From Lachnospiraceae bacterium (GTDB lineage Bacteria > Bacillota > Clostridia > Lachnospirales > Lachnospiraceae): a stretch of DNA of 64,000 nucleotides. The position numbers and the translations under genes are program-made. The notes under the pieces were generated by a model. It was not told the origin of the DNA. It saw only the letters and a list, made by a program, of their open reading frames with translations, and made no database searches. This document shows positions 8,341 to 17,604 of the stretch, piece by piece. The stretch spans positions 62,001-126,000 of the forward strand of contig JAFLTE010000005.1 of NCBI GenBank assembly GCA_022510565.1, given 5' to 3'. How positions within the stretch are numbered: position 1 is the stretch's first letter; each line of letters opens with the position of its first letter.

Positions 8341-9459
8341 ATGGAAGTGATTTTACAGAATCTGACAAAAAAGTTTCCGAGTCGAGATAAAAAGAATCGA
8401 GATGACGTGATTGCGGTTAATAATTTCAGTTTTGAGATTCCGGACGGCAAGCTTATTGGACTGCTCGGACCTTCGGGCTGCGGTAAGAGCACAATGTTAA
8501 ATCTGATAAGCGGCTTGCTGAAGCCGACCGAAGGCAGAATATTTTTCGGGCAGGACGATGTCACTGAGCTGCCGCCGGAGAATCGGGGGATCGGCCTTGT
8601 GTTCCAGAATTATGCGCTGTATCCGCATCTCACGGTGAAACAGAACATTCTTTTCCCGTTACAGAATCTTAAAGGAAAAGATAAGCTGTCCAAGGAGGAG
8701 ATGCTGGCCAAGGCTTACGAGGCGGCTAAGCTTGTTCAAATCGAGGAATTGATGGACAGAAAACCGAGAGAATTGTCCGGCGGACAGCAACAGCGTGTGG
8801 CAATTGCACGTGCTCTGGTGAAGATGCCTAAGGTACTCTTGTTGGACGAGCCTCTTTCCAATCTGGACGCGCGTCTCAGAATTCAGACACGGGAGGAAAT
8901 CAGACGGATTCAGCGGGAGACAAAGGTTACGACCATCTTTGTAACCCACGATCAGGAGGAAGCGATGAGCATATCGGATCTGATCGTTGTAATGAAGGAC
9001 GGTGTGGTGCAGCAGATCGGAAGACCGCAGGACGTATACGACAGTCCGGACAATCTGTTTGTCGCTAAGTTTCTCGGAACGCCTCCCATCAATGTGTTTG
9101 AGGGTGAAATTCAGGATAATATGTTATATATAGGAGCGGATAAGGTTTTAGAGACTGTAGGTGTTCCTGACGGAAAAGTGTTTGTCGGCATCAGGCCGGA
9201 AGGCTTTATCATGGATGAGGCTGGCACGCTTGGATGTACCTTGAGCGGTGTGGAAGTGATGGGAAGGGATATCAGTGTAGTTTCTACGAATGAGGCATCC
9301 GTCAATTCTACAGTACGCTCGATTATCAGTACAGAAAATCAGTTGAGCATGAGAGCAGATCAACTTCCTGAAAAGAGTACGGTCAGATTCAATCTGATTC
9401 CATCCAAGGTATTTCTTTTTGATTGCAGGACAGAAGAACGTATTCATTTTGAAAAATGA
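8341..9459 (+). CDS. Carbohydrate-type ABC transporter ATP-binding protein
   Basis: The 372-residue ATPase belongs to the MalK/UgpC/MsmK group. Visible are Walker A GPSGCGKST, Q-loop (VFQNYALYPHLTV), signature LSGGQQQRVAIARAL, Walker B VLLLDEPLSNLDARLR and switch His (FVTHDQEEA). The final 130 residues form the OB-like regulatory domain typical of CUT1 sugar importers (KVFVGIRPEGF). ATG 8341 is preceded by a GGGGG run; a longer in-frame start at 8296 would overlap the previous gene. It is encoded with two permeases and a binding protein, giving a complete importer. Confidence 0.93.
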   Translation: MEVILQNLTKKFPSRDKKNRDDVIAVNNFSFEIPDGKLIGLLGPSGCGKSTMLNLISGLLKPTEGRIFFGQDDVTELPPENRGIGLVFQNYALYPHLTVKQNILFPLQNLKGKDKLSKEEMLAKAYEAAKLVQIEELMDRKPRELSGGQQQRVAIARALVKMPKVLLLDEPLSNLDARLRIQTREEIRRIQRETKVTTIFVTHDQEEAMSISDLIVVMKDGVVQQIGRPQDVYDSPDNLFVAKFLGTPPINVFEGEIQDNMLYIGADKVLETVGVPDGKVFVGIRPEGFIMDEAGTLGCTLSGVEVMGRDISVVSTNEASVNSTVRSIISTENQLSMRADQLPEKSTVRFNLIPSKVFLFDCRTEERIHFEK

Positions 9460-9486
9460 TAAATTCACATGGATAGAGGTAGCGTG

Positions 9487-10386
9487 ATGAAAAAATTATT
9501 GAGCGGCAGTCTGAAGGGCTGGTTGTACTTACTGCCCGCAATTCTCTTTCTGGGCATTTTTATGGTATATCCTTTGGTAGATGTCTTTGTTTATTCCTTC
9601 GAGGAGGGGTATAATTCCGCATCCCAGACTTACATGGGCACGGGTGGTTTCAATTACTCCTATGTGCTGCACGATCCCTATTTTCTGCAGGCGGTAAAAA
9701 ATACTTTTCTTCTGGTGATAATTACCGTACCGCTGTCTACGGGGATTGCATTGCTTATTTCCGTAGGACTGCATTCGATTAAGCCCCTGCGAGAGTTTTT
9801 GCAGACTGTATATTTTCTGCCCTATGTGACCAACACATTGGCCGTGGGCATGGTTTTTATGATTCTGTTTAAGAAGACGGCATACTCCGACGGATTAATC
9901 AATCTAATGATTACATGGTTTGGCGGAGAGAGTGTGGATTTTATTGACGGACCTTACCCGGCGAAGATGTTTGTTCTGTGCTTTTATACAATATGGGTTG
10001 TCATGCCTTTTAAAATACTGATTCTGACCAGTGCGCTGGCTTCGGTCAATCCGGAGTATTATCGTGCCGCGCAGGTGGACGGAACATCGAAGTTTAGAAC
10101 ATTTATGCGCATTACACTGCCGATGATTTCGCCTATGATTTTTTATCTTGTTATCACAGGATTTATCGGTGCATTTAAGGCATACAGCGACGTGGTAGCA
10201 CTGTTTGGTACTAATTTAAACGCAACGGGGATGAATACCATTGTTGGCTATGTCTACGATATGCTGTACGGTGACAGCGGCGGATATCCGTCCTTCGCGT
10301 CGGCTGCGGCAATTATCCTGTTTGCTATTGTACTTACGATTACATGTATCAATTTACTGATTAGCAAGAAAAATGTTCAATACTAA
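9487..10386 (+). CDS. ABC transporter permease (MalF/UgpA type)
   Basis: About 299 residues with six membrane segments. The cytoplasmic EAA loop is recognisable as YYRAAQVDGTSKFRTFMRIT, followed by LPMISP. This is the MalF/LacF/UgpA-type inner-membrane permease of a CUT1 sugar importer. ATG 9487 is preferred because AGAGGT sits seven bases upstream; an ATG 18 bases earlier is possible. It lies between the ATPase and the second permease. Confidence 0.92.
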   Translation: MKKLLSGSLKGWLYLLPAILFLGIFMVYPLVDVFVYSFEEGYNSASQTYMGTGGFNYSYVLHDPYFLQAVKNTFLLVIITVPLSTGIALLISVGLHSIKPLREFLQTVYFLPYVTNTLAVGMVFMILFKKTAYSDGLINLMITWFGGESVDFIDGPYPAKMFVLCFYTIWVVMPFKILILTSALASVNPEYYRAAQVDGTSKFRTFMRITLPMISPMIFYLVITGFIGAFKAYSDVVALFGTNLNATGMNTIVGYVYDMLYGDSGGYPSFASAAAIILFAIVLTITCINLLISKKNVQY

Positions 10387-10395
10387 GAGGCTGTT

Positions 10396-11274
10396 ATGAT
10401 GGATAATAAGACTGATTACGGTAAAATTGAAAAGAGCGTGAAAATGCGTAATACAGGAGTCCGTGTAATCACCTATGTATTTCTTGGTTTGTGGGCGGTC
10501 ATTGTATTGTTTCCTTTTTACTGGATGGTGTTAACATCGGTGAAAAGCTACGGCGCATACAATTCGGAGTATATTCCGAAATTTTATACTTTGTCGCCTA
10601 CGATGCAAAATTATATTGACGCTTTTACAGCGGTGTCACTGGGAAGATATCTGGTGAATACGCTTATATTCACTTTGGTTACGACACTGATTATGTTGAT
10701 TGTGATTACCCTTGCCGCATTTGCTTTTGCGAGGCTGGAGTTTAGAGGGAAGAATGCGGCGTTTGTCATTTTCCTGTCTATGATGATGATTCCTAATGAA
10801 TTGGTCATTATCACCAACTTTATGACAATTACGAATTTGAATATGCGTAATTCCTTTGCAGGATTGATTCTGCCGTCTGTCACATCTGTTTTTTATCTCT
10901 ATCTGTTGAAAGAGAATTTTGAACAGATTCCGGACAATCTGTATTATGCGGCGAAGGTGGACGGTACATCGGATTTCAAATATTTGCTGCGAGTGATGAT
11001 ACCAATCTCAAAGCCGACGCTTGTAACGGTCACCATACTGAAAGTCATTGAGTGCTGGAATTCCTATGTGTGGCCCAGACTGATTACAGACGATTCCGAT
11101 TATTTCCTTGTCTCAAACGGTATTCAGGAGATTCGGGAGAACGGTTTCGGACGTGAAAATATTCCGGCGATGATGGCTGCGGTGGTGGTAATCTCGATTC
11201 CACTCATTGTTCTGTTTTTGGTTTTCAGAAATAAGGTCATGGAAGGTGTATCCAGAGGAGGAACGAAGGGCTGA
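10396..11274 (+). CDS. ABC transporter permease (MalG/UgpE type)
   Basis: The 292-residue protein is the second permease, with six membrane segments. Its EAA loop reads YYAAKVDGTSDFKYLLRVMI, followed by PISKP. The N-terminus carries the family hallmark FPFYWMVLTSVKS. It would pair with the upstream MalF-type subunit. The stop TGA overlaps the ATG of the binding-protein gene by one base (TGATG), a sign of translational coupling. Confidence 0.92.
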   Translation: MMDNKTDYGKIEKSVKMRNTGVRVITYVFLGLWAVIVLFPFYWMVLTSVKSYGAYNSEYIPKFYTLSPTMQNYIDAFTAVSLGRYLVNTLIFTLVTTLIMLIVITLAAFAFARLEFRGKNAAFVIFLSMMMIPNELVIITNFMTITNLNMRNSFAGLILPSVTSVFYLYLLKENFEQIPDNLYYAAKVDGTSDFKYLLRVMIPISKPTLVTVTILKVIECWNSYVWPRLITDDSDYFLVSNGIQEIRENGFGRENIPAMMAAVVVISIPLIVLFLVFRNKVMEGVSRGGTKG

Positions 11275-12899
11275 TGAAAACATGGAGAAAATGCTTTGGG
11301 CATAAGAGCGTACACTTCGCCGTGTTTGTGCTTATCTGTGCATTTGTGCTGACAGGATGTCACGGACGGGAGGGATATGCCGCTTTTGAGATGCCGGAGG
11401 AGTTTGACCTGACACGAAACTATGAGATTACGTTCTGGGCCAAAAACGACACCAATAAGACGCAGACGGCGATTTATGAGAAGGCAATCAGTGACTTTGA
11501 AAATCTATATCCCAATGTCACCGTGAATTTGCGTTTATATACGGACTACGGTAAAATATACAACGATGTGATTACGAATATTGCTACCGATACCACGCCC
11601 AATGTGTGCATCACTTATCCGGACCACATTGCGACTTATTTGACAGGAAGTAACAATGTGGTTAATTTGGATGAATTGATTTCGGACTCCGACTATGGGT
11701 TTGGCGGCAGTAAGTTGAACTTCGATTCGCCTTCAGCGAATGAAGTGATTCCCGACTTTTTAGACGAGTGCGTGATTGATGGACACTATTATGCGCTTCC
11801 ATATATGCGCTCCACAGAAGCCTGCTATGTCAATAAGACTTATGTTGAGGCGTTGGGGTATACGCTGCCGGATGTCCTGACATGGGACTTTATCTGGGAA
11901 GTTTCCGAGGCAGCTATGGCGCAGGACGGGGATGGGAATTATATTGTCAATGGACAGAAAGTGATGATTCCTTTTATTTACAAGTCCACCGATAACATGA
12001 TGATTCAGATGTTAAAACAGAAGGATGCGGGCTATTCAACCGATGACGGTGGGATACTTCTTTTTAATGATACCACGAAAGAACTGCTTGAAACGATAGC
12101 GGATCATGGCTCAACAGGGGCATTCTCCACGTTCAAAATATCCAGTTATCCCGCTAATTTTCTAAATGCGGGACAGTGTATCTTTGCGGTGGATTCCACG
12201 GCGGGCGCTACATGGATGGGAACGGATGCGCCGCTCATTGACATCAGTGCAGATAAGATTGTACAGTTCGAGACGGCGGTTATGATGGTTCCGCAGTTTG
12301 AGACGGGCAATCCGAAGATGATATCACAGGGACCCTCCGTCTGTATTTTTAACAAAAGGGACCCGCAGGAAGTTATGGCCTCATGGCTTTTTGCCCAGTA
12401 TCTTCTGACCAATGATGTGCAGATTGCATATGCAGAGACGGAAGGCTACGTACCTGTTACTTCCAAAGCACTGGACTCCGCAGAATATCAGGCTTATCTG
12501 GCGGCGGAAGGGGAAGATAATAACCTGCACTATGAAGTGAAGATTAAGGCGGCTAAATTACTTCTCGAAAACGTTGATAATACCTTCGTAACCCCTGTGT
12601 TTGTAGGGAGTGCGTCACTTCGGGACGCGGCCGGACAGCTTATTGAGAATACCGTTAAGTCCGTCAGAAGAGGGATGTCAGCGGCGGATGTGGATATTGA
12701 TGCGATGTATGGCGAAATTTCATCCCTGTACAGATTAGACCAGATTGGCGCACAGAAAAGCCGGGCATCCACGGACAGAGACTTGGGAGAGATGCCGAGA
12801 ATATCTGTGATTTTGCTGTCATCATTGGCGGTAGCATGGGTGGGTATCATTGCTTATGCAGTATCCCAAGTTGTAAAAAGAAAGAGAAATCAGCAATAA
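11274..12899 (+). CDS. Extracellular solute-binding lipoprotein with extra C-terminal membrane anchor
   Basis: The 541-residue protein has an N-terminal lipoprotein signal (FVLICAFVLTGC, Cys about residue 29) followed by a family 1 solute-binding fold. Typical features are NYEITFWAKNDTNKTQ, FENLYPNVTVN and PYMRSTEACYVNKTY. Unusually, residues about 512-535 (ISVILLSSLAVAWVGIIAYA) form a membrane segment followed by a basic tail KRKRNQQ. The protein could therefore be held at both ends, unlike standard binding lipoproteins. It is the binding component of the importer encoded just upstream; the ligand cannot be read from the sequence. Confidence 0.88.
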   Translation: MKTWRKCFGHKSVHFAVFVLICAFVLTGCHGREGYAAFEMPEEFDLTRNYEITFWAKNDTNKTQTAIYEKAISDFENLYPNVTVNLRLYTDYGKIYNDVITNIATDTTPNVCITYPDHIATYLTGSNNVVNLDELISDSDYGFGGSKLNFDSPSANEVIPDFLDECVIDGHYYALPYMRSTEACYVNKTYVEALGYTLPDVLTWDFIWEVSEAAMAQDGDGNYIVNGQKVMIPFIYKSTDNMMIQMLKQKDAGYSTDDGGILLFNDTTKELLETIADHGSTGAFSTFKISSYPANFLNAGQCIFAVDSTAGATWMGTDAPLIDISADKIVQFETAVMMVPQFETGNPKMISQGPSVCIFNKRDPQEVMASWLFAQYLLTNDVQIAYAETEGYVPVTSKALDSAEYQAYLAAEGEDNNLHYEVKIKAAKLLLENVDNTFVTPVFVGSASLRDAAGQLIENTVKSVRRGMSAADVDIDAMYGEISSLYRLDQIGAQKSRASTDRDLGEMPRISVILLSSLAVAWVGIIAYAVSQVVKRKRNQQ

Positions 12900-12903
12900 T
12901 CTA

Positions 12904-12931
12904 TTGATTTATTGGAAATTTCATGTATACT
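12904..12931 (+). promoter_or_regulatory. Candidate sigma-A promoter for the 13012 lipoprotein gene
   Basis: TTGATT (12904-12909) and TATACT (12926-12931) are separated by 16 bases. They lie just after the binding-protein stop and about 80 bases before the ATG at 13012. This would give the lipoprotein its own transcript. Confidence 0.5.
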
Positions 12932-13011
12932 TATTGTGTTATCTGCGGATAACGGACTCTATAAACTATACATTGAAGATGGAATTTGAACACTTCAGAA
13001 TGGAGGATTTT

Positions 13012-13752
13012 ATGAAAAAATTGACAGCACTACTGTTGACCGGAGCAATGGTACTTGCATGTGTAGGATGCGGCTCTCAGGGCAAAGATGCGGATGCAAA
13101 GTCCGAAGGCGTAATGACACATGACGAGTATATGGCAGCGGCTATTGATTCGGAAGTTGTAATCGAGACTTATGTGCAGGCAAAACAGTCTTGGTGGGAT
13201 GATAAGGCCACTGTATATACGCAGGATAAGGACGGCGCTTACTTCCTTTACAACATGGCATGTTCTGAGGAAGACTATGCTAAGTTGACAACAGGTACGA
13301 AAATTAAAGTTACAGGATATAAGTCAGAGTGGTCCGGAGAAATTGAAGTTGTTGATGGGACATTCGAGATTGAAGACGGCAATTATGTTGCAACGGCAGA
13401 GGATGTAACATCTCTGCTTGGCACTGACGACCTGATTAATCATCAGAATGAATTTGTTGCTTTCAAGGGTATGACGGTAGAGGCTGCAGGCCAGGATGAA
13501 AGCGGAAATGATGTAGCATATTTATACAGCTGGGACGGTTCCGGTCAGGATGGAGACGATTTGTATTTCAATGTCTCTCTTGACGGAAATGTATACACCT
13601 TCACGGTAGAGTCCTATCTGTGCGACAGCAGCACGGAAGTGTACGCAGCTGTTAAGGCATTAAATATCGGTGATAAGATTGATATGGAAGGTTTCCTGTA
13701 CTGGTATGAGGGTGTGAATCCGCACATCACTTCTGTCAAAGTAGCAAACTAA
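13012..13752 (+). CDS. Small lipoprotein with OB-fold-like body
   Basis: A 246-residue protein with a clear lipoprotein signal peptide: MKKLTALLLTG, then a lipobox at VGCG. The mature part is acidic. It has two similar beta-rich segments of the type seen in OB-fold tRNA_anti-like proteins (GTKIKVTGYKSEWSGEIEV and IGDKIDMEGFLYWYEG). Function is unknown. ATG 13012 has GGAGG five bases upstream; the longer open frame to 12904 has no ribosome site and spans the promoter. It ends at a strong terminator. Confidence 0.82.
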   Translation: MKKLTALLLTGAMVLACVGCGSQGKDADAKSEGVMTHDEYMAAAIDSEVVIETYVQAKQSWWDDKATVYTQDKDGAYFLYNMACSEEDYAKLTTGTKIKVTGYKSEWSGEIEVVDGTFEIEDGNYVATAEDVTSLLGTDDLINHQNEFVAFKGMTVEAAGQDESGNDVAYLYSWDGSGQDGDDLYFNVSLDGNVYTFTVESYLCDSSTEVYAAVKALNIGDKIDMEGFLYWYEGVNPHITSVKVAN

Positions 13753-13810
13753 TCTCACAGAGTGCAAGTACAGTAACGTACGTCAAGAAGAATTGCGCAA
13801 CAATTCTTGT

Positions 13811-13839
13811 AAGGCAGACCGCCGGGTCTGCCTTTTTTT
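13811..13839 (+). terminator. Rho-independent terminator
   Basis: A 10-bp perfect stem (AAGGCAGACC with GGTCTGCCTT, loop GCCG) is followed by a run of seven T. It ends the lipoprotein transcript, and its T-run also contains the stop codon of the convergent DUF2971 gene. Confidence 0.92.
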
Positions 13840-14659
13840 ATGATGTGGGTTTGCGCAGAGGGCAGTCCGACATAAAGATTTTGTCTTTTAATACATTGAG
13901 GCCGCAGTCTTCCAGATAATCCTGTAAAATTGGAAGCGACTGGGAGGAAGTAGGCCCTATGATAATTTCTCCAACCAAATCTGACAGATGCATATTCAGT
14001 TTGCCGCACATTCTGTTTAAATCAAGCGGGTAGTACTTCTTAATTCTCTCCTGAGACACATGATATTTCGGTTCCACCGCAAACTCGTTAGAGATAAACG
14101 GGGAGGCTACTAAGCGGAATTCCTTTTCGTTGGCGAAAGAAGGATGCTTAAACGCAGCTGAGTTTACCCACGCCTCGTTCATAAGTTCCTGCATCTTAGG
14201 CATGCAGTCCGAAAAATTTTCCGTCATTTTGATGAGCCGGTAAAATTCATTTACCAGACGATGACCGCGCATATCTTCCTGGTAATACACCTCCTGGAAG
14301 GAGATGACGCCGCCGAACATCCGCTGCATAAGATCTTCGCGGAATGCAATGCACACGCCCTGCCCTAAATGACCATATCTTTCCCACTGTGCCGCGTCGT
14401 CCCTGTAGATGGAGAAGCATGCCGCATAGGCCGAATAATTAAATTCCTGTTCCATTTGCCCATTAAAAAAATCTTTCGCCTCATGAAGCTTATCAATTTC
14501 ATTGTCCGCTTTTAGCTTATCTAGCACGGCGTTACAGATACCGTTCATAAACAACCTCATTTCAGAGGCATCATTCATATTTAAAATATTGTTCAGTCTA
14601 AGTTCCCCGCAGCGGATAATTCCGTCGAATGCGGAGAAGTCTGTGTAATGGTACATCAT
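13838..14659 (-). CDS. DUF2971 domain protein
   Basis: The 273-residue protein has the DUF2971 pattern: N-terminal MYHYTDFSAFDGIIRCGELR, a central CFSIYRDDAAQWERYGHLGQ block with GVCIAF, then KEFRLV near the C-terminal third. DUF2971 proteins are of unknown function and scattered in bacterial genomes, often as isolated accessory genes. This is a lone minus-strand gene between two plus-strand transcription units, with its own promoter and ribosome site (GGGAGG nine bases before the ATG). Confidence 0.82.
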   Translation of the reverse strand: MMYHYTDFSAFDGIIRCGELRLNNILNMNDASEMRLFMNGICNAVLDKLKADNEIDKLHEAKDFFNGQMEQEFNYSAYAACFSIYRDDAAQWERYGHLGQGVCIAFREDLMQRMFGGVISFQEVYYQEDMRGHRLVNEFYRLIKMTENFSDCMPKMQELMNEAWVNSAAFKHPSFANEKEFRLVASPFISNEFAVEPKYHVSQERIKKYYPLDLNRMCGKLNMHLSDLVGEIIIGPTSSQSLPILQDYLEDCGLNVLKDKIFMSDCPLRKPTS

Positions 14660-14697
14660 GGTAGGAAACCTCCCGCAAATCTGAATAGTCTTGTATT

Positions 14698-14726
14698 ATT
14701 TTAGTATGGATTGGGCGAATTGGCAA
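14698..14726 (-). promoter_or_regulatory. Sigma-A-like promoter for the DUF2971 gene
   Basis: On the minus strand TTGCCA (14726-14721) and TAAAAT (14703-14698) are 17 bases apart, about 40 bases upstream of the start codon at 14659. Confidence 0.6.
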
Positions 14727-14791
14727 ATTTATTTTGTTGTGTCGGGACTTGTTTTGTGTCACGGAGTGAAGTATGATGGAAGGGATGATTC

Positions 14792-16438
14792 ATGGATAAT
14801 ATAGAAAAGGCATTGTGCGGTATGATTAGGGTAAATCAGGTGAAAATGCCGCTGTCCCATGGACAGGAGGATATTGTATATAAAACAGCTAAAATATTGC
14901 GAATTGCACCGGAGGATATTCTCTCATGGAGAATCGTTAAAAAATCCATTGATGCCAGAAAGAAACCGGACATTACGGTGGTATACTCTGTAGATGTGAG
15001 TGTTGCAGATCAGGATAAGGTTCTTGCCGGGTGCAAAAATGCACAGGTACAGGCGGTGACGGACAAGGTGTATTCTTTTCCCGATGAGGGAACGGAGGCG
15101 CTTGTTCACAGACCGATTATTATCGGTACCGGACCTGCGGGGCTTATGTGTGGTTATCTGCTTTCCAAGTATGGATACCGTCCCCTCATTCTGGAACGGG
15201 GCAGGTGCGTGGAAGAACGTCGTGAAGACGTAGAAAAATTCTGGCGGGAAGGTGTGCTTGATCCTGCATCCAATGTACAGTTCGGAGAGGGAGGCGCAGG
15301 TACATTCTCGGACGGTAAGCTGAATACTCTGGTCAAAGATAAATATGGCAGGAATAAAGAGGTCTTGAGAATCTTTGTGGAGGCGGGAGCGCCCGAGGAG
15401 ATTTTGTATGAAGCAAAACCCCACATCGGTACGGACATTCTGTGCACGGTGGTGCATAATTTACGCGAGCAGATTATTGCCTGGGGCGGAGAAGTGAGAT
15501 TCGGTGCGCAGGTGACAGAACTGTGCTTTGACAAGGATGGTGTGACGGGCGTAATTGTAGGTGGCGAGGAGAAACTTGAGAGTGAGGTGGTTATTCTCGC
15601 TATCGGGCACAGTGCGAGGGATACTTTTGAGATGCTATATCAAAAGAAGGTTCCCATGGAGGCGAAATCTTTTGCGGTAGGGCTTCGCATGGAGCATCCG
15701 AGAAGCTTGATTGATAAGATACAGTACGGCACAGCAGAACATCCGATGCTTCCGGCCGCAAATTACAAAGTGACTGCGCAGACCTCATCGGGCAGAGGGG
15801 TATATTCTTTCTGTATGTGCCCCGGTGGCTATGTGGTGAATGCCTCGTCGGAACCTGACAGGTTGGCGGTAAACGGTATGAGCTACAGTGGACGTGACGG
15901 GGAGAACAGCAACAGTGCCATCATTGTCACGGTTACGCCTAAGGATTATGAGGATGATTCACCTCTCGCGGGGATTGCTTTTCAGAGGAAACTTGAGGAG
16001 CGTGCATATTGTATCGGTGAGGGGACAGTACCCGTGGAGACCTATGGAGATTATAAGCGTGCCGTGACAGGGTGTGAGACAGTCTCCTCCGTTATCGGAC
16101 AGGATTATCCGGATTTTACACCATCGATTAAAGGTGCATACCGCATGGCGGCGGTGCATGATATTTTGCCCCCGGAGTTAAATGAAGCGTTGGTGGAGGG
16201 GGTTGACTTAATTGGTCAATCTATGCGTGGATTTGCGGACAGTGGTGCTTATCTGTCCGGTATCGAGAGCAGGACATCCTCTCCGGTCAGGATTGTACGG
16301 GACGAGACAGGGCAATCTCAGGTGCGTGGCCTGTATCCATGCGGTGAAGGTGCAGGTTATGCGGGAGGTATTACTTCCGCAGCCATGGACGGCATGGTAA
16401 TTGCGGAGAAGATTGGAGCGCGCTTTCGCAGACTATAA
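14792..16438 (+). CDS. FAD-dependent dehydrogenase (COG2509 family)
   Basis: A 548-residue flavoprotein. An N-terminal domain of about 100 residues containing KKSIDARKKPDI leads into a FAD-binding motif (IIIGTGPAGLMCGYLLSKYG). It also has the NVQFGEGGAGTFSDGKLNT block and the C-terminal CGEGAGYAGGITSAAMDG box, all typical of the uncharacterised COG2509 dehydrogenases. The substrate is unknown. GGAAGG lies close to the ATG. proB begins 21 bases after its stop. Confidence 0.9.
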   Translation: MDNIEKALCGMIRVNQVKMPLSHGQEDIVYKTAKILRIAPEDILSWRIVKKSIDARKKPDITVVYSVDVSVADQDKVLAGCKNAQVQAVTDKVYSFPDEGTEALVHRPIIIGTGPAGLMCGYLLSKYGYRPLILERGRCVEERREDVEKFWREGVLDPASNVQFGEGGAGTFSDGKLNTLVKDKYGRNKEVLRIFVEAGAPEEILYEAKPHIGTDILCTVVHNLREQIIAWGGEVRFGAQVTELCFDKDGVTGVIVGGEEKLESEVVILAIGHSARDTFEMLYQKKVPMEAKSFAVGLRMEHPRSLIDKIQYGTAEHPMLPAANYKVTAQTSSGRGVYSFCMCPGGYVVNASSEPDRLAVNGMSYSGRDGENSNSAIIVTVTPKDYEDDSPLAGIAFQRKLEERAYCIGEGTVPVETYGDYKRAVTGCETVSSVIGQDYPDFTPSIKGAYRMAAVHDILPPELNEALVEGVDLIGQSMRGFADSGAYLSGIESRTSSPVRIVRDETGQSQVRGLYPCGEGAGYAGGITSAAMDGMVIAEKIGARFRRL

Positions 16439-16459
16439 CAAAGAAAACGGAGAAGTACA

Positions 16460-17317
16460 ATGGCAGATATCAGAGAAATGATGAAAGATAAAAAGAGAAT
16501 TGTAATCAAAATCGGTTCGTCATCTTTACAGCACGAGGAAACTGGAGATTTAGACTATACCAAACTGGATGTTCTGGTGAGAGAACTGTGTGATTTGCGC
16601 AATCGTGGCAAGGATGTGGTGCTTGTGACATCGGGTGCCATTGCCGCAGGCAAGAAAGCGGTTATGATGCAGGATATCGGCGGAGACAATCCCATAGCGG
16701 TCAAGCAGGCATGTGCAGCCATCGGACAGGCGAGACTTATGATGACATATCAGAAAATTTTCGCTGAATATAATCAGGTGGCGGCACAAATTCTGATGAC
16801 AAAAAATACAATTATAGATAATCTAAACCGTTTCAATGCCCGTAATACGTTTGCTGAGCTGTTTAAGCTGGGCGTAGTGCCGATTGTGAATGAGAATGAT
16901 ACGGTGGCTACTTACGAGCTGGGAATCGGTGATAATGATACGTTGTCGGCAATTGTGGCATCGCTGATTGACGCGGACATGCTCATTCTGTTGTCGGATA
17001 TAGACGGACTTTATACGGATGATCCGAGAAAGAATCCGGATGCCAAGTATATTGAGGTAGTGGAAGCGCTGACAGAGGAATTGATGGAGATGGGTAAGGC
17101 ATCAACGGGAAGCGATGCCGGCACAGGAGGCATGAACACTAAGCTGCAGGCGGCGAAGATTGCCAACAATATGGGTGTGGACATGGTGATTGCCAACAGT
17201 GCAGATATCAAGGTGATTCATCGGATTCTGGCGGGCCAGAATATCGGCACGCTGTTTCTTGCGCATAAGGACGAGGGGTTTGATTTGCCGCTGTATGTGC
17301 AGCAGATGCATGACTAA
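16460..17317 (+). CDS. proB: Glutamate 5-kinase
   Basis: The 285-residue protein catalyses the first step of proline synthesis, ATP-dependent phosphorylation of glutamate. The N-terminal KRIVIKIGSSSL, the VTSGAIAAGKKA loop, the IVNENDTVA motif and the STGSDAGTGGMNTKLQAAKIA block identify it. The C-terminal PUA domain of longer ProB enzymes is absent, which is common in related bacteria. GGAGAAG precedes the ATG. Its product is the substrate of ProA, encoded more than 11 kb downstream beyond an accessory island. Confidence 0.95.
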   Translation: MADIREMMKDKKRIVIKIGSSSLQHEETGDLDYTKLDVLVRELCDLRNRGKDVVLVTSGAIAAGKKAVMMQDIGGDNPIAVKQACAAIGQARLMMTYQKIFAEYNQVAAQILMTKNTIIDNLNRFNARNTFAELFKLGVVPIVNENDTVATYELGIGDNDTLSAIVASLIDADMLILLSDIDGLYTDDPRKNPDAKYIEVVEALTEELMEMGKASTGSDAGTGGMNTKLQAAKIANNMGVDMVIANSADIKVIHRILAGQNIGTLFLAHKDEGFDLPLYVQQMHD

Positions 17318-17379
17318 GGCATGATGATTATTTATGTAGTTTACCTGTAAGAATTATCCATGTTATGGAGGATTGATAT

Positions 17380-17604
17380 ATGACCGTGGAAGAGATGACA
17401 AAGAGAATTAATGAGTTATATCATAAATCGCAAGCGGAGGGACTGACGGAGGCTGAGAAAGAGGAGCAGAAAGAATTGCGGCAGGTTTATGTTGCCAATG
17501 TGCGAGCGAATCTGAGGGGACAGCTTAATAATATTTCCATCGTTGAAAAGGACGGTTCTGTTACGGATTTAGGCAAGAAGTTTGGGAATAAGAAAGATGA
17601 ATAA
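17380..17604 (+). CDS. DUF896 (YnzC family) small protein
   Basis: A 74-residue cytosolic protein of the DUF896/YnzC family. The sequence INELYHKSQAEGLTEAEKEE (a helical hairpin) and EQKELRQVYVANVRANLRGQ followed by LNNI are diagnostic. Members have a two-helix N-terminus and unknown function. TGGAGG precedes the ATG. The last eight bases overlap the next gene, so the two are coupled. Confidence 0.92.
   Translation: MTVEEMTKRINELYHKSQAEGLTEAEKEEQKELRQVYVANVRANLRGQLNNISIVEKDGSVTDLGKKFGNKKDE

Noticed and set aside
14749-14777. TTGTTT-17-TATGAT as a promoter for the COG2509 flavoprotein
   Set aside because: The transcription start would fall within the ribosome site, eight bases before the ATG, so the spacing argues against it.
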